Source: an uncultured Eubacteriales bacterium
GTDB taxonomy: Bacteria > Bacillota > Clostridia > Oscillospirales > CAG-382
Length of the DNA stretch: 25,588 nt
Direction: 5' to 3'
Assembly (NCBI GenBank): GCA_900548115.1
Contig: URJL01000033.1
Location: 1 to 25,588 of the forward strand
A program made the position numbers and the translations under genes. Below the pieces are notes generated by a model, which saw only the letters and a list, made by a program, of their open reading frames with translations, was not told where the DNA came from and did not search any database. Below, in pieces: positions 15,712 through 22,567 of this stretch. Every line of letters starts with the position of its first letter. Within the stretch, counting starts at the first letter, position 1.

Positions 15712-16520
15712 GCGCGGCAAAGGCAAACGAGACCGAAACGATTCTTCTGGAGGGCGCTTTGTCGGTTGAAGCGGCGCTGAAATACGACAGCCGTCCGATT
15801 GAGCGCTGCTATATCGATCTTGAAAAGGTGAAAAAACGCGACCGCAAGACGCATTATCTTTTGAATCTTTTGAAAGAGAAGAAAATCCCGACCGAACTCT
15901 GCGCGCGCAGTGTGATCGAAGCGTTCCTCGTGGGACGCGAGGGCGCGGGGAGCACGCACGGCGGCGTTCTTGCCTTCTGCGGCGAGCGGCTTTTTCTCGA
16001 CTGCGACGCGCTTTTGCAAAAGGTCGCTGACGAGGGCGGCTTTTGTGTCGTGACCGACGGGATCGAAGACCCGTATAATTTCGGCTATGCCGTGCGGAAT
16101 CTTTATGCCGCCGGGGCGAGCGGAATTTTGATTCCCGAGCGCAACCCGATGAATTCCGCAGACATTTGCGCCCGCGCGTCGGCGGGGGCGACCGAGATGT
16201 GCCCGATGGCGGTTTTGCCGCCCATGCGGGACGAAGCGGAACATGCATCGTTTATGAAAACGCTTCAAAAGAAAGGCTTTCTTCGCGTCAGCGCCGCCAA
16301 AACGGGCAATTGCGAGGAGCTTTATTCGTTCGAACCGGAATTTCCCCTGTGCCTTTTTGTGGGCGGGGAAAAACGGGGAATATCGCCCGATTTTGTGAAG
16401 CATTCCGACTGCATCGTGTGCATTCCGTATGCTTCCGCCGAGGTGCGCTATTCGCTTCCCGCCGCAACAACGGCGGCGGTGTTCGGGTTTTATCTCGCGG
16501 ATAAGCGCAAGCGAATGTAA
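15708..16520 (+). CDS. SpoU/TrmH-family RNA 2'-O-methyltransferase
   Basis: A SAM-dependent SPOUT methyltransferase that would methylate a ribose 2'-OH in rRNA or tRNA. The 270-residue protein has a short N-terminal substrate-binding domain and a C-terminal trefoil-knot domain. Motif 1 is DGIEDPYNFGYAVRN (117-131), motif 2 FVGGEKRGIS (217-226) and motif 3 starts at IPYASAEVRYSLPAA (239-253). In motif 3 the usual SLN is SLP, and the second-position variations in motif 1 (DPYNFG in place of DPGNVG) are also uncommon. The exact target is not predictable. It overlaps the MORN gene by 4 bp (ATGA) and is last in the unit. Confidence 0.9.
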   Translation: MSAAKANETETILLEGALSVEAALKYDSRPIERCYIDLEKVKKRDRKTHYLLNLLKEKKIPTELCARSVIEAFLVGREGAGSTHGGVLAFCGERLFLDCDALLQKVADEGGFCVVTDGIEDPYNFGYAVRNLYAAGASGILIPERNPMNSADICARASAGATEMCPMAVLPPMRDEAEHASFMKTLQKKGFLRVSAAKTGNCEELYSFEPEFPLCLFVGGEKRGISPDFVKHSDCIVCIPYASAEVRYSLPAATTAAVFGFYLADKRKRM

Positions 16521-16543
16521 AGGCGTTCGGATTGATCGGAGCA

Positions 16544-16569
16544 AAAAAGCACCGCGTACGGTGCTTTTT
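16544..16569. terminator. Terminator of the SpoU-methyltransferase unit, possibly bidirectional
   Basis: A perfect 11-bp stem (AAAAAGCACCG, 16544-16554, with CGGTGCTTTTT, 16559-16569) closes a CGTA loop. The T5 is in the 3' arm on both strands. Confidence 0.85.
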
Positions 16570-16587
16570 ATTGTTTATAATAAGTGA

Positions 16588-16610
16588 GGGGGGACAAAGC
16601 TTGTCCCCCC
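16588..16610. terminator. GC-rich hairpin between convergent genes, likely minus-strand terminator
   Basis: A 10-bp stem (GGGGGGACAA, 16588-16597, with TTGTCCCCCC, 16601-16610) closes a 3-nt loop about 50 bp beyond the minus-strand gene ending at 16662. No direct T tract follows on either strand, so it may only assist termination. Confidence 0.5.
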
Positions 16611-16661
16611 TTGTCGTTTTTTCGGACAAATAAGTCTGCCCGACAGCCGCTTTTGCGGTTT

Positions 16662-17192
16662 TCAGAGCATACGGGTGATCTTTCCCGTTATCAGCGTTTC
16701 CACGCCGCTGTACACGACCTCGGGCTTTTCGAGACAGTGGGACAGCGCCTTCATCGCTTCGGCGCGGTCGGTGAAATAGAATCGCGTTTCCATGTAGGTG
16801 ATCTTTTCGGAGCGCAGCGAACAAACGACGACGAAGCCGTTTTCCGCTTCCTCGATGTGCGACTCGTATTTTCGTCCCGAGCAGATCGATTCGAAATGCC
16901 GCAGGGCGCGGGCGATCAGCTCATCCCGCACGGCGGGCTTCACCAGCTCTTCACCTTGGCGGTAAGCAAACACGCCGCGCGGCGTGATGCCGCAGCAGTC
17001 CTCGTTTTCGATTCGACAGCGGTGCAAAAGCCCCTCTTCGCAAAGCTCGCCGGTGCATTCTTCGCAGTCGGAGGGATGGATCGCCTCCGTCGCCGCGATC
17101 GACGCGCTTGCGTCGCTCTCTTTCATCTCTACGGCAAAAGCGTAATAGACCCCCAGAATGATCAATTTGATTTGTGCTTTATCGGTTAGCAA
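16662..17192 (-). CDS. DUF4364-like small protein (possible winged-helix regulator)
   Basis: The match is by overall pattern only: LTDKAQIKLIIL near the start, a GLLHRCR...GITPRG hairpin resembling the wing of a winged helix, then an R-x-EL-x-ARAL helix and paired strands ending in METRFYFTD. These resemble DUF4364 proteins of Clostridia, whose function is not established. The TTG at 17192 is chosen because AAAGGGGG lies about 8 nt upstream; the alternative GTG at 17231 coincides with the predicted transcription start and has no leader. From TTG the protein is 176 residues. It has many Cys (43, 46, 51, 59, 66, 67), including a C-x2-C-x4-C cluster, so metal binding is possible. Confidence 0.72.
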   Translation of the reverse strand: MLTDKAQIKLIILGVYYAFAVEMKESDASASIAATEAIHPSDCEECTGELCEEGLLHRCRIENEDCCGITPRGVFAYRQGEELVKPAVRDELIARALRHFESICSGRKYESHIEEAENGFVVVCSLRSEKITYMETRFYFTDRAEAMKALSHCLEKPEVVYSGVETLITGKITRML

Positions 17193-17236
17193 CGGATCCG
17201 CCCCCTTTGATTTTTGCCTTGTATCGTACACCTACT

Positions 17237-17265
17237 ATTTTACACGAAAAAGCATCGCGTGTCAA
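17237..17265 (-). promoter_or_regulatory. SigA-type promoter of the DUF4364-like gene
   Basis: TTGACA (17265-17260), a 17-bp spacer and TAAAAT (17242-17237). The start of transcription would be near 17230, essentially at the upstream GTG, which argues for the downstream TTG start at 17192. Confidence 0.8.
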
Positions 17266-17317
17266 TGCACAGGATCGCACATCGAAAGAATGCGTGTTTT
17301 TTCGCGTCTTACAGAAA

Positions 17318-17342
17318 CTCCGATCGGCAGCGCCGATCGGAG
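17318..17342 (-). terminator. abrB terminator
   Basis: A perfect 11-bp stem (CTCCGATCGGC, 17318-17328, with 17332-17342) closes a 3-nt loop about 27 bp past the abrB stop. On the minus strand it is followed by TTTCTG, a weak T tract. Confidence 0.6.
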
Positions 17343-17368
17343 CGAAAAAAACGGAAAGGTCGCGGAAA

Positions 17369-17623
17369 TTACAGATAATTGCAAAGCTCGGACAGCTTTT
17401 TGGCGCAGTCGGCGCAGACCAGCTTATCCTTATATTTGACTGTATTTTCCCCCGAGCCGCAGAAAAGGCATGCGGGGTTATACTTTTTTAAGACGATCCG
17501 ATCTTCATCCACAAAGATCTCAAGCGGTTCGTCCACACCGTATCCCATTGTTTTTCGAAGATCGGCGGGCAATACCAACCGACCCAATCTGTCTACCGTA
17601 CGTACAATTCCGAGTGCCTTCAT
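17369..17623 (-). CDS. abrB: AbrB/SpoVT-type transition-state regulator with Cys4 tail
   Basis: A swapped-hairpin DNA-binding protein that in Firmicutes represses post-exponential and sporulation genes. The ATG at 17623 has a strong AGGAGGG just upstream, giving 84 residues. Residues 1-48 are the AbrB domain (GIVRTVDRLGRLVLPADLRK, then LEIFVDEDRIVLKKY). Residues 52-73 contain CLFC and CADC (C52, C55, C70, C73), which look like a small zinc ribbon in place of the Bacillus AbrB C-terminal multimerisation domain. It has its own promoter at 17761-17733 with a leader of about 100 nt, and lies divergent from spmA, a sporulation gene. Confidence 0.92.
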   Translation of the reverse strand: MKALGIVRTVDRLGRLVLPADLRKTMGYGVDEPLEIFVDEDRIVLKKYNPACLFCGSGENTVKYKDKLVCADCAKKLSELCNYL

Positions 17624-17732
17624 GCAGAATCCCTCCTGTAATAATAAATTCGATACCGACCGAATAAACATGAATGTGACCGCCGACAAAAAGGCGAGAT
17701 TGTCTGAAAAATATCAGGCTTCATCTTTTTGC

Positions 17733-17761
17733 ATTATACAATATATTTTTCCAAAAGTCAA
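17733..17761 (-). promoter_or_regulatory. abrB promoter
   Basis: TTGACT (17761-17756), a 17-bp spacer and TATAAT (17738-17733) on the minus strand: 11 of 12 consensus positions. Confidence 0.85.
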
Positions 17762-17830
17762 CACTGTTTACTAATTTTTTTACAAAAATGGCAAACTTTG
17801 TCAAATTGCACAGAGAAAGGCGGTTTTTTC

Positions 17831-18478
17831 TTGCTTGGTAAGGTATTTTCGTGTATAATCGCGCTGTCCTTTTTGTTCGCGGTGTTCACCGGAAACATGC
17901 AGGCGCTGTCGGAGTGTGTGACGGTGGCGGCGGGCGACGCAGTCACGCTGTCGATCTCGCTTTTGGGGCTGACAGGGCTTTGGAGCGGCGTGATACGAGT
18001 CTTGGAAAGGGCGGGGGCGATGAAAGCATTTTCCCGTCTTTTGCGTCCCGTGCTTTTGCTTCTTTATCCCACGGCGGCACGAACGGGAAGGGGCATGGAT
18101 GAGATCGCCGCCAACTTTGCCGCCAATCTTTTGGGACTGGGAAACGCCGCGCTTCCGCTCGGACTTTCGGTCATGCGCGCGCTCACGCCGTCGGAAACGG
18201 CGGAGAAAGCGGAAGAGACGGGAAAAGGGAAAAACGCGGAAATACGGGAGAGAGCCGCTCTCCTTGCCGATCGCTTTACCTTCACCGTGATGAATACCGT
18301 CCCGCCGCAGATCTTTCCGACGACGCTCATTGCGCTCCGCACGGCGGCGGGATCGGAAAATCCCTGCGAAATTCTTTTCCCGATCTGGCTTTGCTCGCTC
18401 GGTACGGTGCTTTTCGCGGGCGTTCTGTGCCGCCTGTGCGCCCGTCGGCAAACGGCTTTGAGGAGGGCGGCGGAATGA
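17831..18478 (+). CDS. spmA: Spore maturation protein A
   Basis: SpmA and SpmB are membrane proteins needed for full dehydration of the spore core and heat resistance. The TTG at 17831 is preferred because AAAGG lies about 10 nt before it and the result begins MLGKVFSCIIALSFLF; further upstream codons are in the abrB promoter region. The product is 215 residues (B. subtilis SpmA is 196) with several hydrophobic segments. The signature NLLGLGNAALPLG is at 99-111, followed by FTVMNTVPPQIFPTTLIALR-like sequence in the second half. A Lys/Glu-rich loop (122-145) is longer than usual. It overlaps spmB by 4 bp. No convincing SigA promoter was seen upstream; a sporulation sigma factor would be expected. 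Confidence 0.94.
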   Translation: MLGKVFSCIIALSFLFAVFTGNMQALSECVTVAAGDAVTLSISLLGLTGLWSGVIRVLERAGAMKAFSRLLRPVLLLLYPTAARTGRGMDEIAANFAANLLGLGNAALPLGLSVMRALTPSETAEKAEETGKGKNAEIRERAALLADRFTFTVMNTVPPQIFPTTLIALRTAAGSENPCEILFPIWLCSLGTVLFAGVLCRLCARRQTALRRAAE

Positions 18479-18999
18479 ATCTTCTTGCCGCGTACATTGT
18501 GCCCTGTATTTTGCTTTTGGTGAGCGTTTTGATCTTTTCTTCGAAAAAAGATCTTTTTTCGGCTTTTTCCGAGGGGATCGCGGAGGGGATGGATACGACG
18601 GTCAAAATTCTGCCGACGCTTCTTTTATTGACGGTCGCCGTGCGTATGCTTTCGGCAAGCGGCGCGCTGCCTTTTCTGTGCAAAGCGCTTTCTCCGTTTT
18701 GCAAAAAGATCGGGCTGGACGCGAATCTTTTGCCGATCCTTCTTCTTCGCCCCTTTTCGGGAAGCGGGTCGACCGCCCTTTTGACTGAGCTTTACAAACA
18801 GACCTCGCCCGACAGCTTTTCGTCCCGCGCAGCGGCGGTCTTGATGGGGTCGTCGGATACGATCTTTTATACCGTCTCGGTCTATTTTGCGGCGGTCGGC
18901 GAAAAGAAAACGGGGCGCACCTTGCCCGCCGCCTTTTGCGTGCTTCTTTTCTGCACGGCGCTTTCGGTTTTTCTCACCAAGCTTTTCTTCGGCGGATGA
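18475..18999 (+). CDS. spmB: Spore maturation protein B
   Basis: It is the partner of SpmA, a nucleoside-transporter-like Gate-domain membrane protein. The ATG at 18475 overlaps the spmA stop (ATGA), with AGGAGG (18461-18466) 8 nt upstream inside spmA. The 174-residue length matches the family (about 175). Characteristic stretches are LLPILLLRPFSGSGS and SSDTIFYTVSVYFAAVG, the latter followed by a final hydrophobic helix. The conserved pair supports an endospore-forming host. Confidence 0.95.
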   Translation: MNLLAAYIVPCILLLVSVLIFSSKKDLFSAFSEGIAEGMDTTVKILPTLLLLTVAVRMLSASGALPFLCKALSPFCKKIGLDANLLPILLLRPFSGSGSTALLTELYKQTSPDSFSSRAAAVLMGSSDTIFYTVSVYFAAVGEKKTGRTLPAAFCVLLFCTALSVFLTKLFFGG

Positions 19000-19002
19000 C
19001 TC

Positions 19003-19032
19003 GCAATTTTCACAAAACGTTGTGAAAATTGC
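19003..19032. repeat. Perfect 13-bp inverted repeat between spmB and the EF-G paralogue
   Basis: The arms GCAATTTTCACAA (19003-19015) and TTGTGAAAATTGC (19020-19032) flank AACG. No T tract follows on either strand, so a classic intrinsic terminator is doubtful. It could be a weak spmB terminator or a protein-binding site upstream of the EF-G promoter. Confidence 0.6.
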
Positions 19033-19069
19033 ACAAAAATTCTGATTATATTATGACTAATATGTCCTG

Positions 19070-19098
19070 TTGCATAATTTCGCAAATGGTAGTATAAT
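19070..19098 (+). promoter_or_regulatory. Promoter of the EF-G paralogue
   Basis: TTGCAT (19070-19075), a 17-bp spacer and TATAAT (19093-19098). The start of transcription would be near 19105, just before a leader hairpin. Confidence 0.8.
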
Positions 19099-19107
19099 AG
19101 AGTCAAC

Positions 19108-19130
19108 GGGAAAGAAACGTTTTCTTTCCC
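19108..19130 (+). promoter_or_regulatory. Leader hairpin at the 5' end of the EF-G paralogue mRNA
   Basis: A perfect 10-bp stem (GGGAAAGAAA, 19108-19117, with TTTCTTTCCC, 19121-19130) closes a 3-nt loop starting about 3 nt into the transcript. A second palindrome GAAGATCTTC follows at 19134-19143. The ribosome-binding site AGGAG is at 19176-19180. Confidence 0.55.
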
Positions 19131-19190
19131 ACCGAAGATCTTCCGGGAAAAACTCGGATTGACTATATTGATGAGAGGAGCATATTCACC

Positions 19191-21245
19191 ATGGCTGCGA
19201 CAAAAACAGAAAAAATCCGTAACATTTGTCTTTTGGGACACGGAGGCAACGGAAAGACCTCCGTTGCCGAAGCAATGCTTTATATTTCCGGTGCGACCGA
19301 TCGCCTTGGGAAAACGGCGGACGGTACCACGATAAGCGATTTTGATCCCGAAGAGATCAAGCGCAAGTTTTCGATCTCCGCTTCGATCGCTCCGTTACAG
19401 TATCAGGACAAAAAGATCAATATTATCGATACCCCCGGTTATCTCGATTTTTCGGGCGAGGTCATGCAGGGCTTGCGCGTTGCGGGCTGTGCGCTCATCG
19501 TGATGGACGCCAAGAGCGGCGTCGATGCGGGCTGTGAGCTTGCGTGGGATTACGCCACCGAATCGACCGTTCCGAAAGCGTTCTTTATCAATAAGATCGA
19601 CGACGAAAACGCCAATTTTTCGGCGACCATCGATTCGATGCGCGAAAAGTTCGGTAAGACCATTTGTCCCGTTATGATCCCGCTTTTCGAAAACCGCAAG
19701 GCGATCGGTACGGTCAATCTGATCAAAAATAAGCTTTATGCCTACGACAGCGACGGAAAGACCGCAAAGGAAATTCCGATCGATCCGAAATATAACGACA
19801 CGATCGCCGAAAGCCGCGCCCTTTTGATGGAATCGCTCGCTTCGACCTCCGATGAATTGATGGAAAAATTCTTTGCCGAAGAAGAATTTACCGAGGAAGA
19901 AATGAAAGAGGCGCTGCGTAACGGCATCAACGACCGTTCGATCGCGCCCGTCATGGTCGGCTCGGCTCTGACGCTCGACGGCATTTCCTCCCTTTTGTAT
20001 TTCATCGCCAACTCCTTCCCGAATCCCTTCGGTAAAAAGCACGAGCGCGACCTTGAGGACGAATATGTGCGCATCGATCCTGACGGCGAACCTGCGGTCT
20101 TTGTTTTCAAGACGGTCGCCGACCCGTTTGTCGGAAAAATGTCGTATTTCAAGGTCATGAACGGAACGCTGAAGCGCGACACGGTTTTAAAGAATCTTAC
20201 GACCGGCGAAAACGAAAAGTTTGCGCACATTTACACGGTCAAGGGAAAAAAGCAGACCGAGGTCGACGAGCTGTGCTGCGGCGATATCGGCATGACCGCA
20301 AAGCTGGTCAACACCAACACCAACGACACGCTGGGCGGTTCGGTTGAATATAAAAAGATCGTTTTCCCGACGCCGTATTACGGCATGGCGCTCGTTCCGA
20401 CCGCAAAGGGCGATGAGGATAAGATCTCGGGTGGTATCGCACGGCTTTTGGAGGAGGATCGCACCCTCCGTTACGAAAACAACGCCGAGACCAAGCAAAT
20501 GCTGGTTTACGGTTTGGGCGAACAGCATCTTGATATCGTAATGGCAAAGCTGAAGACCCGTTTCGGCGTATCGGTCCGCACCGAGCTTCCGAAGATCGCT
20601 TACCGCGAGACCATCAAGAAAAAGATCGACGCCGAAGGAAAGCATAAAAAGCAGTCGGGCGGTCACGGTCAGTACGGACATGTCAAGATCACGTTTGAAC
20701 CGTCCGATACCGAGGGGCTTACCTTTACCGAGAGTATTTTCGGCGGTTCGGTTCCGAAGAATTTCCATCCCGCCGTTGAAAAAGGACTTTCCGACTGTAT
20801 GCAGAAGGGCGTTTTGGCGGGTTATCCGATGATGGGACTCAAGGCAAACCTTTTCGATGGTTCCTATCACGATGTCGACTCGTCGGAAATGGCGTTCAAG
20901 ATGGCGGCGTCGCTTGCCTATAAAGAGCTGAAAAACGCGTCGCCCGCACTGCTCGAACCGGTCGGAAGTCTCATCGTTACCGTGCCCGACGATTACATGG
21001 GCGATGTTATCGGCGATGTCAGCAAGCGCCGCGGAAGAATTCTCGGCACGTCGCAGGGCGAAAAACACGGGATCAGCATTATCGAAGCCGAAGTTCCGCA
21101 AGCCGAAATGACCAATTACAGCATCTCGCTGCGCGCCATGACGCAGGGGCGCGGAAGCTTTACTTATGCGTTCGTGCGCTACGAAGAAGTTCCCGCTCCG
21201 CTTGCGCAGAAGATCATTGAAGAAAACGCAAAGAATGCCGACTGA
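19191..21245 (+). CDS. Elongation factor G paralogue (EF-G-like GTPase)
   Basis: A five-domain ribosomal translocase-like GTPase of 684 residues. G1 is GHGGNGKT (16-23) rather than the AHIDAGKT of canonical EF-G, G3 is DTPGY (80-84), G4 NKID (134-137) and G5 SAL (about 257). Domain IV (beginning around GGHGQYGHVKITFEP) and the domain V region (VPDDYMGDVIGDVSKRRGRI) are present. Canonical EF-G has His at the switch-II position occupied here by Tyr84. This matches the second EF-G class, of which Thermus EF-G-2 is an example, rather than the housekeeping fusA that normally sits in the rpsL-rpsG operon. It stands alone with its own promoter and terminator. A stress, recycling or accessory translational role is possible but unproven. 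Confidence 0.92.
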   Translation: MAATKTEKIRNICLLGHGGNGKTSVAEAMLYISGATDRLGKTADGTTISDFDPEEIKRKFSISASIAPLQYQDKKINIIDTPGYLDFSGEVMQGLRVAGCALIVMDAKSGVDAGCELAWDYATESTVPKAFFINKIDDENANFSATIDSMREKFGKTICPVMIPLFENRKAIGTVNLIKNKLYAYDSDGKTAKEIPIDPKYNDTIAESRALLMESLASTSDELMEKFFAEEEFTEEEMKEALRNGINDRSIAPVMVGSALTLDGISSLLYFIANSFPNPFGKKHERDLEDEYVRIDPDGEPAVFVFKTVADPFVGKMSYFKVMNGTLKRDTVLKNLTTGENEKFAHIYTVKGKKQTEVDELCCGDIGMTAKLVNTNTNDTLGGSVEYKKIVFPTPYYGMALVPTAKGDEDKISGGIARLLEEDRTLRYENNAETKQMLVYGLGEQHLDIVMAKLKTRFGVSVRTELPKIAYRETIKKKIDAEGKHKKQSGGHGQYGHVKITFEPSDTEGLTFTESIFGGSVPKNFHPAVEKGLSDCMQKGVLAGYPMMGLKANLFDGSYHDVDSSEMAFKMAASLAYKELKNASPALLEPVGSLIVTVPDDYMGDVIGDVSKRRGRILGTSQGEKHGISIIEAEVPQAEMTNYSISLRAMTQGRGSFTYAFVRYEEVPAPLAQKIIEENAKNAD

Positions 21246-21273
21246 CAGTGCTTTCAAATCAGAATAATAAGAG

Positions 21274-21303
21274 AAACGGGAGAGCGGAACGCTTTCCCGT
21301 TTT
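21274..21303 (+). terminator. Terminator of the EF-G paralogue
   Basis: A 13-bp stem with one G-U pair (21274-21286 with 21290-21302) closes a GAA loop and ends in TTTT, with a further T6 run shortly downstream. Confidence 0.88.
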
Positions 21304-21320
21304 GACTTTTTTGACAAAGT

Positions 21321-21352
21321 AAAACAGCGTGTGGAACACCGCACGCCGTTTT
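21321..21352. terminator. Terminator of the minus-strand isomerase gene
   Basis: An 11-bp stem with one wobble (AAAACAGCGTG, 21321-21331, opposite 21342-21352) lies 12 bp beyond the isomerase stop. Its 3' arm on the minus strand ends in TTTT, and T runs occur on both sides. Confidence 0.7.
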
Positions 21353-21363
21353 TGTGTGTAAAA

Positions 21364-22338
21364 TTATGCCCAGAACATTCCGTTCGGCTTGGGGTCGCGG
21401 ATGATGACCGAGCGCAGGAACGAAATTGCCTTCTCGAGGCCTTCTTTGCTGCTCATATAGCTGTCCTCGTGCTCGATGCTCATAACGTGGTTGTAACCGA
21501 CGAGCTGGAGCATGGAAACCATTTCCTTCCACTTTTCGATGCTGCTTCCGTAGCCGAGGCTGCGGAATACCCACGAGCGGTGGATCTCGTCGCTGTAATG
21601 CTTCGTGTCGAGAACGCCGTTGACTGCCGTGTTGTACATATCGATCTTGGTGTCCTTTGCATGGAAGTGGAACATCGCACCGGCAAGACCGAGCTCCTTG
21701 ATTGCGGCGACGGGGTCGACTCCCTGCCAGATGAGGTGAGAAGGGTCGAAGTTTGCGCCAAGGTTGTCGCCGACCGCCTTGCGGATCTTCAGCATGGTCT
21801 CGGGGTTGTAAACGCAGAAACCGGGGTGCATTTCAAAGGCGATCTTGGTAACGCCGTATTTCTTTGCAAGCTCAACTTCCTTCTGCCAGTACGGGATCAG
21901 AACGTCGTTCCACTGATAGTCGAGAACCTTGAGAAAATCGTCGGGCCACGGGCAGGTTACCCAGTTGGGGGTCTCATCCTTGGGCGATCCGCCGGGACAG
22001 CCCGAGAAGGTGATGACCGTATCCAGCTCCAGCTCGTTGGCAAGGCGGCAGGCGTTTTCGAATTTTTCATTCGAAAGCTTGGCAAAAGCCTTGTCGGGCG
22101 AAACGCCGTTGCCGTGAACCGAGAGAGCCGAAATGATCATGTCGTATTTCGGGAAAAGCTCTTTATAAGCCTTGAGTTTTGCCTTGTCGGCAAGCAATTC
22201 TTCGGGTTTGGAATGTGCGTCGTTGGTATAACCGCCGCATCCGATCTCAACGGCTTCAACGCCGAGACCGTGAAGATACTTGAGCATTTCTTCCACCGAC
22301 ATGTTGGAAAGCGGGACTGTAAGTACGCCGAGTTTCAT
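21364..22338 (-). CDS. Sugar phosphate isomerase/epimerase (xylose isomerase-like TIM barrel)
   Basis: The 324-residue protein belongs to the AP-endonuclease-2/xylose-isomerase-like TIM-barrel family, which isomerises or epimerises sugars and inositol derivatives using a divalent metal. Likely metal ligands are E169 (AFEMHPGF), D198 and H201 (NFDPSH), H224 or H226 (FHFHAKDT) and E289 (SIEHED). The N-terminal strand MKLGVLTVPL and the helix VEEMLKYLHGLGVEAVEIG are typical. The ATG at 22338 has AAAGGA 9 nt upstream. It is a single-gene unit with its own promoter and terminator, so context does not reveal the substrate. Confidence 0.9.
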   Translation of the reverse strand: MKLGVLTVPLSNMSVEEMLKYLHGLGVEAVEIGCGGYTNDAHSKPEELLADKAKLKAYKELFPKYDMIISALSVHGNGVSPDKAFAKLSNEKFENACRLANELELDTVITFSGCPGGSPKDETPNWVTCPWPDDFLKVLDYQWNDVLIPYWQKEVELAKKYGVTKIAFEMHPGFCVYNPETMLKIRKAVGDNLGANFDPSHLIWQGVDPVAAIKELGLAGAMFHFHAKDTKIDMYNTAVNGVLDTKHYSDEIHRSWVFRSLGYGSSIEKWKEMVSMLQLVGYNHVMSIEHEDSYMSSKEGLEKAISFLRSVIIRDPKPNGMFWA

Positions 22339-22368
22339 AAGAGTAGATCCTTTCGTTTTTCGGAATGA

Positions 22369-22390
22369 TCCGCAAAAAGACTTTTGCGGA
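22369..22390. promoter_or_regulatory. Palindrome just downstream of the isomerase promoter
   Basis: The arms TCCGCAAAA (22369-22377) and TTTTGCGGA (22382-22390) flank a 4-nt centre. It begins about 5 nt inside the predicted transcript, a position typical of repressor operators; an RNA hairpin is the alternative. Confidence 0.5.
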
Positions 22391-22401
22391 AGTTTACTAC
22401 C

Positions 22402-22430
22402 ATTATAGTGGAGCGGCGGTATTTTTTCAA
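22402..22430 (-). promoter_or_regulatory. Promoter of the isomerase gene
   Basis: TTGAAA (22430-22425), a 17-bp spacer and TATAAT (22407-22402). The start of transcription would be near 22395. Confidence 0.82.
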
Positions 22431-22504
22431 GTCTTTTTTGAAAAAAATACGGTCAACATGGAATTTTTATGGGTGCGAAAAGTATAAGGCGCACGGAAAA
22501 TACA

Positions 22505-22533
22505 TTTACAAACGATTCTTTTTCGGATAGAAT
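22505..22533 (+). promoter_or_regulatory. Promoter of the glycyl-radical activase gene
   Basis: TTTACA (22505-22510), a 17-bp spacer and TAGAAT (22528-22533), with a leader of about 28 nt before the ATG. Confidence 0.65.
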
Positions 22534-22567
22534 AGGGGAAAGAATTCAATTTGCGGAGGCATAAAAA

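Noticed and set aside
14581..16248. Long antisense frame (555 codons) opposite the MORN and SpoU genes
   Set aside because: The Arg/Ser- and Val-rich low-complexity translation is the reverse reading of the MORN repeats; there is no ribosome-binding site or domain.
21331..22368. Plus-strand frame of 345 codons opposite the isomerase gene
   Set aside because: It starts in the terminator hairpin and is the mirror of a TIM-barrel gene with clear metal ligands.
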